A DNA stretch of 29,820 nt from UBA9732 sp963615565. GTDB taxonomy: Bacteria > Spirochaetota > Spirochaetia > Sphaerochaetales > Sphaerochaetaceae. The notes beneath the pieces were generated by a model. The model saw nothing but the letters and a program-made list of their open reading frames with translations. It did no database searches and was not told where the DNA came from. This document shows positions 15,959-23,712 of this stretch, one piece after another. Location: NCBI GenBank assembly GCA_963615565.1, contig CAVEGR010000038.1:1-29820 (forward strand), read 5' to 3'. The first letter of the stretch is position 1, and every line of letters starts with the position of its first letter. The translations under genes and the position numbers were made by a program.

Positions 15959-17656
15959 TTAGTGTTTCTGTTGAGTGGGTCCGTAATTTGCTGCCCCGTT
16001 ATAAGGTACATCTTCTGGTTTAGGAAGAACAATTGGCTTAGTTAAGTCTCTTTGATAAAGTCTCAAATGTTCGCCGTGAGGTAGAATGTCAATCACATCG
16101 CAACCTCGCCAAATAACTTGATAATCTCGTCCTGCAACATGCTCTTTCTTCATTGTAGTACGTATTGGATGACGAATTTCTAAGGTATCACCCTCTTGAA
16201 GAGAATCAAGACCAAAAAGATCTCCCTTGTGTGTTCCTTCAACGAGCTTACCATTTAAATACAATTTTACATGCTTGCCCATCCAAGAATATAAACGGAA
16301 GAAAACACCACTTGCCTTTTTAAGTGTAATAGACATTTTCCCATGCTCTGGATATTCCATTGAAAGCTTGAAGCAATCAGTCTCCTTATCTAGAGGAATG
16401 TTCACACATAAGGCACTATCTTCTTGTGTTACAGCAATATCCCAAACCAACTTAAGTGCCGTAGGAGCCGTGCCAACACAGCATCCTGCAATAGAGCGGA
16501 ACTTGCTTAATGAAATACTATTAGGTAAAGATCCACCGGTAAAGCCACCAATAATACGCTTATCTATATTGTGATAAGTGATGCCATTGGAATCTGGAAG
16601 AGAATTGTCTACTACCACGTATGTTGCAGATGTAATCTGATTTTCAACCAATTGGTTTCTTGCAAAAAGGTTTATATCGTTCCAGTATTCGGAATACCTT
16701 GCTTGAATTAACTCCCAAGCACAACAAATCATATCCTTAATACAACAAGATTCACAATGCTCTTCATCCATAGGATGCCATTGAGCATATTCAGGAACCC
16801 AGCCAAAGGAGGATGAAATGGAGCGAATATAATCGTAAATACCTTTTCCTGCAACAAGATAGCTCTTGTCTCCAGTGACTATGCTTAAACGAACCAATCC
16901 CGTAGCTACCCAACCGGCAGAATGGACATGTCCAAAAAATTCGTATTTATAATTGAAGTACCTAGATACTCCTAAAAGAAAATTTGCTAGACCTTTGGCT
17001 AAATCCAAAGCTACTTCATCACCTTTGATTTCATAACGTTCAACTAATGCTCTTAACATAATAGCGTTACGAATAGCTTGTTCCCCTCTGCCTGTATGGC
17101 GAGTGAGATCAAAACCTCCATCTTTTAAATAAACATCATTAGGAAATTCGTAGATAGGAAGAGGTTCTGGAGTATCGCCAGACCAAAAGGTGCGGACCTT
17201 ACGTTCAATCACTATTTCTCTCATGCCTCTCACAAGTTCAGATGCTCGCTTTTCAATTTCAGGATCATTTGGGAATTTGCGACTAAGTCTATTCAAAGCA
17301 GGTAGAATATAGCCCATTTCATGGAAAGAGGAATGTATTGTATGAGTCCAAGGATATGGATGATGAAATCTTAGGCCATGATCACCCCAGTCTGATAAAA
17401 GGAATTTTTGAAAGCCAGCAAGAACTTCTGCCCCTTCATTAGTACCTAGCATCTCACGTACGCTATCTAGGCCCTCATACCAAGAACCAACGAGTTCAGC
17501 GTCATCTACACGACAGTGAGCTGCTTCAGCTGGCTTTTTGTTAGGAAGTACCAGCCAATAAGGTAAATATCCTTCTGCGGGATCTACCATTGAGGTTAGA
17601 TAATTAAGTGACCTTTTTGCACATTCAAGTGGTTCAAACTTTTGATATCTTGCCAT
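15959..17656 (-). CDS. GH127-like beta-L-arabinofuranosidase
   Basis: A 565-residue, signal-less (alpha/alpha)6-barrel protein of the GH127/DUF1680 group. In the type enzyme HypBA1 a zinc-thiolate cysteine is the nucleophile, and the ligands are Glu-x-Cys and Cys-Cys. The same pattern is visible here: E302-S-C304 within E-H-C-E-S-C-C, and C392-C393 in A-G-C-C-V-G. E289 in V-P-E-Y is a candidate acid/base. A beta-sandwich C-terminal region follows from about residue 420. It would release L-arabinofuranose, or a related sugar, from short intracellular oligosaccharides. It is the last of four tightly spaced minus-strand genes (gap of 20 bases) after a TIM-barrel isomerase. Substrate specificity within this broad family is uncertain. 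Confidence 0.8.
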   Translation of the reverse strand: MARYQKFEPLECAKRSLNYLTSMVDPAEGYLPYWLVLPNKKPAEAAHCRVDDAELVGSWYEGLDSVREMLGTNEGAEVLAGFQKFLLSDWGDHGLRFHHPYPWTHTIHSSFHEMGYILPALNRLSRKFPNDPEIEKRASELVRGMREIVIERKVRTFWSGDTPEPLPIYEFPNDVYLKDGGFDLTRHTGRGEQAIRNAIMLRALVERYEIKGDEVALDLAKGLANFLLGVSRYFNYKYEFFGHVHSAGWVATGLVRLSIVTGDKSYLVAGKGIYDYIRSISSSFGWVPEYAQWHPMDEEHCESCCIKDMICCAWELIQARYSEYWNDINLFARNQLVENQITSATYVVVDNSLPDSNGITYHNIDKRIIGGFTGGSLPNSISLSKFRSIAGCCVGTAPTALKLVWDIAVTQEDSALCVNIPLDKETDCFKLSMEYPEHGKMSITLKKASGVFFRLYSWMGKHVKLYLNGKLVEGTHKGDLFGLDSLQEGDTLEIRHPIRTTMKKEHVAGRDYQVIWRGCDVIDILPHGEHLRLYQRDLTKPIVLPKPEDVPYNGAANYGPTQQKH

Positions 17657-17676
17657 AAACTCTTTGAAAAACCTCC

Positions 17677-18591
17677 TTAGATGACAAATTGAGACAAATA
17701 TCTTATTGAAAGTTCAAGACTCTTAAGTTTATCTTCTTTTGAACCTTCAAAAGCACGGTCTTCAACTTCTACACAAGCATATCCATTAAATCCAATGTCT
17801 GTGAGAGCTGACACGAACTTTCCCCAGTTTACATCTCCAAGTCCTGGAAGTTTGCATACTGTGTACTGAAGTGGATAGGCTAAAATTCCGTATTCAGCAA
17901 GTTTTTCTGGGCAAACTTTCATATCTTTGAAATGAACATGGAACATCTTATCTTTGAACTCGTAAATTGGTTTTATATAGTCCAATTGTTGCCATACAAA
18001 GTGACTTGGATCAAAGTTAATACCAAAGTTATCGGAATTGATTATATCAATAATCTTTCTCCAAATTACAGGAGAGTTAAAGAGATTTTTTCCACCTGGC
18101 CACTGATTTTCATCAAACAGCATTGGACAGTTCTCTATTGCAATTTTAACGCCTTGACCTTTTGCATATTTAACAATTGCAGGCCAGACTTTTTTAACTT
18201 CTTCTAGGTTGTCTTCAACGTTTTTATTGGGATCCCTACCAATAAAGGTTGTAACCATATTAACGCCAAGCTTTTTACTTGCATCAATTACTTTGTATAA
18301 ATGAGAAAGAATTAGCTCTCTCTTCTTCAAATCTGGCTCTAATGTATTTGGATAATATGCAAGAGAAGAAATCTCAACGTTAGATTCTTTACACTTGTTT
18401 AATATGTGCTCTGCTGCCTTATCATCTAGATTATCAACATCAATGTGACAAACTCCGCTGTAACGTCTGTCTGCCTTCTCATGTGGCCAGCAGGCAACTT
18501 CAACACATTGATAACCATACTTTGCTGCTACATCAATAACTTCATCAAATGTAAATTCATTTAAAAGAGATGTAATAAAACCAATTTTCAT
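17677..18591 (-). CDS. TIM-barrel sugar (phosphate) isomerase/epimerase, xylose-isomerase-like
   Basis: A 304-residue member of the AP-endonuclease-2/IolE-like group. Metal-binding positions are recognisable: the E in A-I-E-N-C-P, D and H in N-F-D-P-S-H-F, H-V-H-F-K-D, and a final V-E-V-E-D. These enzymes bind a divalent metal and rearrange, epimerise or eliminate keto-sugars. It lies 20 bases from the preceding dehydrogenase and 20 bases from GH127, so the three act as one unit. Its closest logical role is on the keto product of that dehydrogenase. The true substrate is not predictable from sequence. Confidence 0.82.
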   Translation of the reverse strand: MKIGFITSLLNEFTFDEVIDVAAKYGYQCVEVACWPHEKADRRYSGVCHIDVDNLDDKAAEHILNKCKESNVEISSLAYYPNTLEPDLKKRELILSHLYKVIDASKKLGVNMVTTFIGRDPNKNVEDNLEEVKKVWPAIVKYAKGQGVKIAIENCPMLFDENQWPGGKNLFNSPVIWRKIIDIINSDNFGINFDPSHFVWQQLDYIKPIYEFKDKMFHVHFKDMKVCPEKLAEYGILAYPLQYTVCKLPGLGDVNWGKFVSALTDIGFNGYACVEVEDRAFEGSKEDKLKSLELSIRYLSQFVI

Positions 18592-18611
18592 ATTAGGTGC
18601 TAGGCTCCTTA

Positions 18612-19691
18612 TTATAAGTTACAGGAAATAGACTTACCTGTTTTGGATGATTCAAATGCAAGATCAATAACTTTCATTACTCTAAGAGATTCACTTGGCT
18701 TAACTGCTAGTTCTGCTTTGCTGTTTAATACTTCCAAGAAGTTGTAATAGAAAGACTGCCAATTCTGAGATACTGCAGGAACAGTAATTCTCTTTATTGT
18801 TTCTTCTGGTCGGGGTTTCATAGTTCTTGTTGCAGAGGTTGACTCTTTTCTATGGTCTAGAGGTCCTTTGTAATTGATAAGATATGGAGACCAATCAACT
18901 TCTTTCATAAGGCCTTGAATAATTTGTCCTTCGCCGTTTAATTCTCTTATATCAAGGCAACCTTCATCTCCAAGAACGTGCCAACGTGGGTATTGAATAA
19001 AGGCAGAAGTAAAAGTTTCAACAAGAGCAGTTATTCCGTTTTCAAAATTGAGTTCAATTATATCGTTGTCATCTACTTCATAATTTAGGTTATAAAGGTG
19101 AGCATAAACCGATACTAATTTAGAAGGAACGAGCGTCAGGATTTGGTCAATTTGGTGTGGGCCCCAGTCAAGAAGCATTCCACCGCCATGCTGCTTCACT
19201 CTTCTCCAGTCGCTAGGAATTCCATTGCTTCCATCAACACGACTTTCAATTCTGAAAACTTTTCCCAGTTTGTTTGAAGCAATAGTGTCTTTAACCATAA
19301 GGAAATCACCATCATTTCTTCTGTTTTGATGGACCGTGAAGATTTTATTATTCTTCTTGCTGCATTCAATCATTTGCTCAAGCTCATTTGCATTCATAGA
19401 AACAGGCTTTTCGCATATGACGTTTTTTCCTGCGTTAAGAGACGCCAAAACCATTGGAAGATGGTAGTCGTTAGGAACGCTAACAATAACTGTATTAATG
19501 CAGTCATCTTTGAGGAATTCCTCAAGAGTAGAATAAGCTCTGAGCCCAAATCCCTGTGCAGCTTCTAATCTAGATGGGTCTGTATCATAGACGGCTAGAA
19601 TCTCAAAATCTTTCGTGTCAGGAACTATCCACTTGTAATGGTAGTATCCCATGTATCCAAAACCAATAATACCAATTCTTACTTTTTCCAT
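18612..19691 (-). CDS. Gfo/Idh/MocA family sugar dehydrogenase
   Basis: A 359-residue NAD(P)-dependent oxidoreductase. The N-terminal Rossmann motif is G-I-I-G-F-G-Y-M-G (8-16), with D36 after the second strand favouring NAD. The family E94-K95-P96 lysine motif and the catalytic D175/H179 pair in L-D-W-G-P-H-Q are present. Family members oxidise a sugar or cyclitol hydroxyl, often at C3 of a glycoside. It is second in the lacI operon, 30 bases after the regulator. A second, diverged copy of the same family starts the opposite operon at 20908. Confidence 0.88.
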   Translation of the reverse strand: MEKVRIGIIGFGYMGYYHYKWIVPDTKDFEILAVYDTDPSRLEAAQGFGLRAYSTLEEFLKDDCINTVIVSVPNDYHLPMVLASLNAGKNVICEKPVSMNANELEQMIECSKKNNKIFTVHQNRRNDGDFLMVKDTIASNKLGKVFRIESRVDGSNGIPSDWRRVKQHGGGMLLDWGPHQIDQILTLVPSKLVSVYAHLYNLNYEVDDNDIIELNFENGITALVETFTSAFIQYPRWHVLGDEGCLDIRELNGEGQIIQGLMKEVDWSPYLINYKGPLDHRKESTSATRTMKPRPEETIKRITVPAVSQNWQSFYYNFLEVLNSKAELAVKPSESLRVMKVIDLAFESSKTGKSISCNL

Positions 19692-19721
19692 TGTGAAAAT
19701 TTCTCCATTTTTTTCAGAGTC

Positions 19722-20705
19722 TTATCTCGTACTCTCTCTTATAATCAATTCAGTTGGAAGTAGTAGATATCTAGATTTACTTTCCCCTTGTTCAATCAGT
19801 TCAATTAACATCTCACAACAATTTAAGCCCATTTGATAACAAGGTTGTCTGACAGTTGTCAACGCTGGCGTTGTCATCCTTGCAATATCTATGTCATCAA
19901 ATCCAACAATCTCTATATCTTCTGGAATTCTAAGGCCATAGCTTTTTGCAACATTTGCAGCAGCAACTGCTACTATGTCACTTGCTGCAAATACAGCATC
20001 CGGTTTCTTTTCCTTGGAAAAAAGCGTGTGAGCTGCAGAATAAGCAATGTCATAATTAATGTCTGAAAGAGAAGTAACTAGTTGAGGAATTATTTTTTTG
20101 TTTGCTCTTTCTAAAGCAATTTCAAAACCCCTCAGTCTGTCAATTGCATACCTGTATGAAAGTGGGCCATTTATAAAAGCAATTCTATTATTTCCGTGTG
20201 ATAAAAGAAGTTCTGTTGCTCTTATTGAGGCTTGAATATCATCAATTGAAACATATGGAACTATTCCCTTGGAACTCTTTTCAGCACATTGAACAATGGG
20301 AACTAGGCTTGTGATTGCTTTTTCGTTTTCAAGATTAATGGCAGAAATAATGCCTGCAGCATTAGTTCTTTTCACAATATCAACTAGCTCCTCTACAGGG
20401 GAAGTTGATGCGCTTTCATGTAGAAGAATAGAGTAATTGCAACAAGATGCTTTCTCCGTTACGCCTTTAATTACCTCTGTATAAAAACGGTTTACAACAG
20501 ATGGGACTTCCAAAATTATTAACCTATTTGCACCTTGCCCTGCCTGTTTTTTTTCTGGAATCTCATATCCAAGTTCTTTAATTGCATCGTTCACTTTGGC
20601 AACAAGATCCTTGTTTACGGCCGAGTTTCCTTTGATGATACGAGAAATAGTCGCAAGTGATATTCCTGTTTTGTTGGAAATGTCTTGATATGTAACTTTT
20701 TTCAT
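19722..20705 (-). CDS. LacI-family transcriptional regulator
   Basis: A 327-residue regulator with the N-terminal LacI headpiece (V-T-Y-Q-D-I-S, S-L-A-T-I-S-R, then the hinge near I-K-E-L-G-Y-E) and a periplasmic-binding-protein-like sugar domain. The ending is typical of the family (G-F-D-D-I-D-I-A, L-T-T-V-R-Q-P, L-I-I-R-E-S-T). It is the first gene of the four-gene minus-strand operon and divergent from a second dehydrogenase-isomerase pair, so it likely controls both. A perfect 20-base palindrome covers its own -10 box at 20728-20747. The start is supported by GAAGAGG about nine bases upstream. Confidence 0.93.
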   Translation of the reverse strand: MKKVTYQDISNKTGISLATISRIIKGNSAVNKDLVAKVNDAIKELGYEIPEKKQAGQGANRLIILEVPSVVNRFYTEVIKGVTEKASCCNYSILLHESASTSPVEELVDIVKRTNAAGIISAINLENEKAITSLVPIVQCAEKSSKGIVPYVSIDDIQASIRATELLLSHGNNRIAFINGPLSYRYAIDRLRGFEIALERANKKIIPQLVTSLSDINYDIAYSAAHTLFSKEKKPDAVFAASDIVAVAAANVAKSYGLRIPEDIEIVGFDDIDIARMTTPALTTVRQPCYQMGLNCCEMLIELIEQGESKSRYLLLPTELIIRESTR

Positions 20706-20727
20706 TTGGAAGCCTCTTCACGGAGTT

Positions 20728-20747
20728 TGTTATAACATATTATAACA
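20728..20747 (-). promoter_or_regulatory. Palindromic operator over the lacI-type gene's extended -10 box
   Basis: TGTTATAA-CATA-TTATAACA, perfect 8-base arms. On the minus strand it contains TGTTATAAT, an exact extended -10, so a dimer bound here would block the promoter. Autoregulation by the adjacent LacI protein is the likely role; the arms are more A/T-rich than typical LacI-family operators. Confidence 0.65.
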
Positions 20748-20755
20748 CAGTTGTG

Positions 20756-20773
20756 AAAAATAGCACTATTTTT
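20756..20773. promoter_or_regulatory. AT-rich palindrome in the divergent promoter region
   Basis: AAAAATAG-CA-CTATTTTT, perfect 8-base arms, centred about 27 bases from the centre of the 20728-20747 palindrome. It could be a second operator or just an AT-rich bend. Confidence 0.4.
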
Positions 20774-20816
20774 CTTTAAAATTTCAGAAAAAAGTTGTTA
20801 AAAATGTGTAATTTTC

Positions 20817-20845
20817 TTGAAAATGGACTTTTGTGATGGTATTCT
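20817..20845 (+). promoter_or_regulatory. Promoter of the plus-strand dehydrogenase-isomerase operon
   Basis: TTGAAA (20817-20822), a 17-base spacer and TATTCT (20840-20845). An inverted repeat CTAAG-ATGG-CTTAG (20844-20857) covers the transcription start and may be an operator. Confidence 0.55.
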
Positions 20846-20907
20846 AAGATGGCTTAGTAAAACTCTAAATCATGCAGAATACAGTAGAATATAACGGAGG
20901 AATAAAT

Positions 20908-21990
20908 ATGGATAAAAAGCTACGTATTGGTATTATTGGATGCGGTGGAATTGCAGAAAAGAAACATCTTCCTGCTCTTAGTGCTTTGCCAGAACTTTGT
21001 GAGATGGTGGCATTCTGTGATATTGATAAAGAAAGAGCTGAAAAGGCCGCAAAACAGTACGGTGGTTCAGATGCAAAAGTTTATGACAACTACAATGAAC
21101 TCTTAAAAGATAAGTCAATTGATGTTGTTAATGTCTTAACGCCAAATAGATCTCATTCTCAAATAGTTGTTGATGCTTTTGCTGCTGGAAAACATGTAAT
21201 GAGCGAGAAACCAATGGCAGCTTCAAGTGAAGATGCCCAGAAAATGTTAGATGCTTGGAAAAAAAGTGGAAAGAAGTTCACAATAGGATATCAAAATAGA
21301 TTCCGCCCAGAAGTTTGGTCTCTTCATGAGGCTTGCGTTAACGGTGAACTTGGAGATATTTATTTTGCCAAAGCTTATGCTCTCAGAAGAAAGGGTGTTC
21401 CAACCTGGGGAGTGTTTCTTGATAAAGAAAAGCAGGGCGGCGGTCCTTTGATTGACATTGGAACTCATGCTTTGGACATGACTCTTTGGATGATGAACAA
21501 TTATGAGCCTGTCAGTGTTTCAGGTCAAACCTTCTATAAAATGGCAGATCAGCCAGATGCAAACCTCTTTGGGCCATGGGATCCAAAAAAATATAATGTT
21601 GAAGACTCTGCTTTTGGATTTATTAAATTCAAAAATGGTGCTGTTGTAATGCTTGAAGCCTCTTGGGTCCTTAACATAGAAAAAGGAAGAGAAGCTTCTA
21701 CTTGTTTGTGTGGTACAAAAGCTGGTGCAGATGTCTATCTTGATGGTGATATTTGCTATCACAGGACAAATCATGGTTTGCTTACAGATGAGCATAATGC
21801 AGAGAAGGGAGGAGTTGCTTACTTTGATGGAAAAGTAGTAACTCCTGCAATTAGAGAAGCAGATCAGTGGCTTAAGTGCATTATTAATGATACTGAACCT
21901 GTTGTTAAGCCAGAAGAGGCATTCACTGTAACAAGAATCTTGGAAGCAATATATGAATCTGCTAAGACAGGAAAGGAAGTTCTCCTTTAG
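20908..21990 (+). CDS. Gfo/Idh/MocA family dehydrogenase, second copy
   Basis: A 360-residue NAD(P)-dependent oxidoreductase. It has G-I-I-G-C-G-G-I-A (8-16), D38/D40 after the second strand, E100-K101-P102, and D183/H187 in I-D-I-G-T-H-A-L-D. The frame opens at 20872, but the ATG at 20908 has GGAGG seven bases ahead and starts directly with the Rossmann strand. It is clearly paralogous to, but not closely similar to, the 18612-19691 protein, which has a D-W-G-P-H-Q version of the second motif. It forms a two-gene operon with the isomerase that follows, 29 bases downstream. Confidence 0.88.
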   Translation: MDKKLRIGIIGCGGIAEKKHLPALSALPELCEMVAFCDIDKERAEKAAKQYGGSDAKVYDNYNELLKDKSIDVVNVLTPNRSHSQIVVDAFAAGKHVMSEKPMAASSEDAQKMLDAWKKSGKKFTIGYQNRFRPEVWSLHEACVNGELGDIYFAKAYALRRKGVPTWGVFLDKEKQGGGPLIDIGTHALDMTLWMMNNYEPVSVSGQTFYKMADQPDANLFGPWDPKKYNVEDSAFGFIKFKNGAVVMLEASWVLNIEKGREASTCLCGTKAGADVYLDGDICYHRTNHGLLTDEHNAEKGGVAYFDGKVVTPAIREADQWLKCIINDTEPVVKPEEAFTVTRILEAIYESAKTGKEVLL

Positions 21991-22019
21991 GAATAGTTCC
22001 TTAATTGAAGAGGCAAAAC

Positions 22020-22874
22020 ATGAAAGTAGGTGTACAACTTTATTCTGTAAAAAATGCAATGGCAGAGAATCCTATTAAATGCCTTAAAGATGTGGCAGAT
22101 TTAGGATACAAGTATATTGAACCAGCAAATTCTAATGCAGACAAAGACTACGGAATTGGCATTGGAATGCCGGCTAAAGAATTGAAAAAGTATTTGGATG
22201 ATTTAGGATTGCAGGTAGTAAATTCCCACGTTTCTCCTCTAGATGAAGAAAACGTTAAGAAGGTTATTGAGTATCACAAAATACTTGGTAATGATTGCTT
22301 AACCATGCCAATGATGATGTATTCAAGTCACGATGATGCTCTTAGAATGGCTGAAAAGCTTCAGAAGATTGGTGAAATTTGCCATGCAAACGGAATGCAT
22401 TATCTATATCATAATCATTACCATGAATTTCAAGTTTTAGGTGGTGAAACAGTCTATCAGACGCTTGTAGAGAACACCTCTCCAGATGCTGTCAATTTTG
22501 AGTTAGATGCTTTTTGGGCTATTCGTGGTGGCATTGATGATGCTGTGCTTATTAATAAATTGGGAAATCGTCTTAAGATGGTTCATTTTAAGGACTTTTC
22601 CAAAGCTTGTAAGCAACCTCTTAATATGTTTGAGGTTGTAGATCCTAAGGCCAATATCACAAAAGATTTTTATATGTCTAAGCGCGATTTTACGGCTTTT
22701 GCTGAAATTGGTGATGGAATCTTAAACCTTCAAGCAACCATTGATGCTGTGGCAAAGAATGGTAACGTGGAATATATGATTCTTGAGCAGGACAGAACTC
22801 AAATGCCAAGCGAACTTGAAAGCCTTCGCAGAAGCATACAAGGAATTAAGTCTCTTCATGGTTTAGATTTCTAA
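22020..22874 (+). CDS. TIM-barrel sugar isomerase/epimerase, second copy
   Basis: A 284-residue xylose-isomerase-like TIM-barrel protein. It opens with V-G-V-Q-L-Y-S-V, typical of the family. The likely metal ligands are in N-F-E-L-D-A-F-W, M-V-H-F-K-D and I-L-E-Q-D, with Y-H-N-H-Y-H-E-F near residues 134-141. The start at 22020 has GAGG six bases ahead; the upstream in-frame ATG at 22005 precedes that site and is rejected. The operon ends at a strong terminator at 22899-22930. It differs from the 17677-18591 protein in the H-N-H-x-H-E segment, so the two isomerases probably act on different substrates or steps. Confidence 0.84.
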   Translation: MKVGVQLYSVKNAMAENPIKCLKDVADLGYKYIEPANSNADKDYGIGIGMPAKELKKYLDDLGLQVVNSHVSPLDEENVKKVIEYHKILGNDCLTMPMMMYSSHDDALRMAEKLQKIGEICHANGMHYLYHNHYHEFQVLGGETVYQTLVENTSPDAVNFELDAFWAIRGGIDDAVLINKLGNRLKMVHFKDFSKACKQPLNMFEVVDPKANITKDFYMSKRDFTAFAEIGDGILNLQATIDAVAKNGNVEYMILEQDRTQMPSELESLRRSIQGIKSLHGLDF

Positions 22875-22898
22875 GTTAGGTAATGAACCAAAATAATG

Positions 22899-22930
22899 GG
22901 CCGTCATCCTACATGTTTGACGGCCTTTTT
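22899..22930 (+). terminator. Intrinsic terminator
   Basis: GGCCGTCA, an 11-base loop, TGACGGCC, then TTTTT. A perfect 8-base G/C-rich stem 25 bases after the isomerase stop. Confidence 0.92.
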
Positions 22931-23054
22931 CTACATTTTTATGCAATTTTGTTGCTTTTATATACAAGTTCATAGTATCCTTATCAATGGTCAAACGAGT
23001 TTGTGGTCTGTACTTTAAAGAACTACAAAGAAAATAGGGGACAAAGGACAAGGT

Positions 23055-23525
23055 ATGAAACAGAGATATGGTAGACTTACAGCCATTAAGGATCTGATAA
23101 AAAAGAATAAGATAGATAACCAGGATACACTTCTTAACCTTCTAAAAGAAGAAGGTTTTGACGTAACGCAAGCAACACTTTCTAGAGACTTAAAAGCTCT
23201 TAAAGTTGGCAAAATTTCAGACGGCTGGAGTGGATACTATTATTCTTTGCCAGAAAATGACTTAGTTGCAGAATCAGAGAAAAGTTATATTCAAGATGTA
23301 AGACGGGGTGTTGTCTCCATAGAGTTTAGTGGGAATGTTGGCGTAGTAAAGACAAGAAGTGGACATGCAAACAGCGTTGCATTAGCACTTGAAACTCTCA
23401 GCCTTCCAGAAATTCTTGGAACTCTTGCAGGAGATGATACAGTTTTAATTGTTTTAAGAGAAGGCGTAACAAAAGAAGACCTTCTTGAGAGCTTTAAATC
23501 TAGAATTCCGGAAACAGAAGATTAA
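23055..23525 (+). CDS. argR: Arginine repressor family regulator
   Basis: A 156-residue ArgR/AhrC-type regulator. The N-terminal winged helix carries the D-V-T-Q-A-T-L-S-R-D-L motif near residues 36-46. The C-terminal hexamerisation and arginine-binding domain carries G-T-L-A-G-D-D-T near residues 124-131, whose two aspartates bind arginine. The length is typical. It stands alone: a terminator lies before it, and pgi with its own promoter lies after it, with no arginine genes beside it. In low-arginine organisms ArgR often controls arginine deiminase or transport genes elsewhere on the chromosome. Confidence 0.9.
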   Translation: MKQRYGRLTAIKDLIKKNKIDNQDTLLNLLKEEGFDVTQATLSRDLKALKVGKISDGWSGYYYSLPENDLVAESEKSYIQDVRRGVVSIEFSGNVGVVKTRSGHANSVALALETLSLPEILGTLAGDDTVLIVLREGVTKEDLLESFKSRIPETED

Positions 23526-23639
23526 CGAGAACGTTCAAAAACGCAAAAACCTCTTGGAAGGCTATTTAGGGTTTGAAATTGTGGGAAAACTCTGAAAAAA
23601 CTCTGAGGGATTTGGAAAGTAGTTTGCACGCTTCAACTG

Positions 23640-23669
23640 TTGTTAAGTAGCGCCGTTTGAGGGTATAAT
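23640..23669 (+). promoter_or_regulatory. Promoter of pgi
   Basis: TTGTTA (23640-23645), an 18-base spacer and a perfect TATAAT (23664-23669), about 45 bases before the pgi start. Confidence 0.65.
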
Positions 23670-23680
23670 TCATTTAGTTT

Positions 23681-23700
23681 TTTTTGACGCATGTCAAAAA
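23681..23700 (+). promoter_or_regulatory. Palindrome just before the pgi ribosome-binding site
   Basis: TTTTTGAC-GCAT-GTCAAAAA, perfect 8-base arms, ending one base before the GGAG Shine-Dalgarno. Its place between the +1 site and the ribosome-binding site suits an operator or an RNA hairpin that tunes translation. Confidence 0.5.
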
Positions 23701-23712
23701 GGAGTGTCGTTG

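Noticed and set aside
21200..21206. Another TGAGCGA box
   Set aside because: It lies inside the second dehydrogenase gene, where it encodes the conserved M-S-E-K motif region; a coding coincidence.
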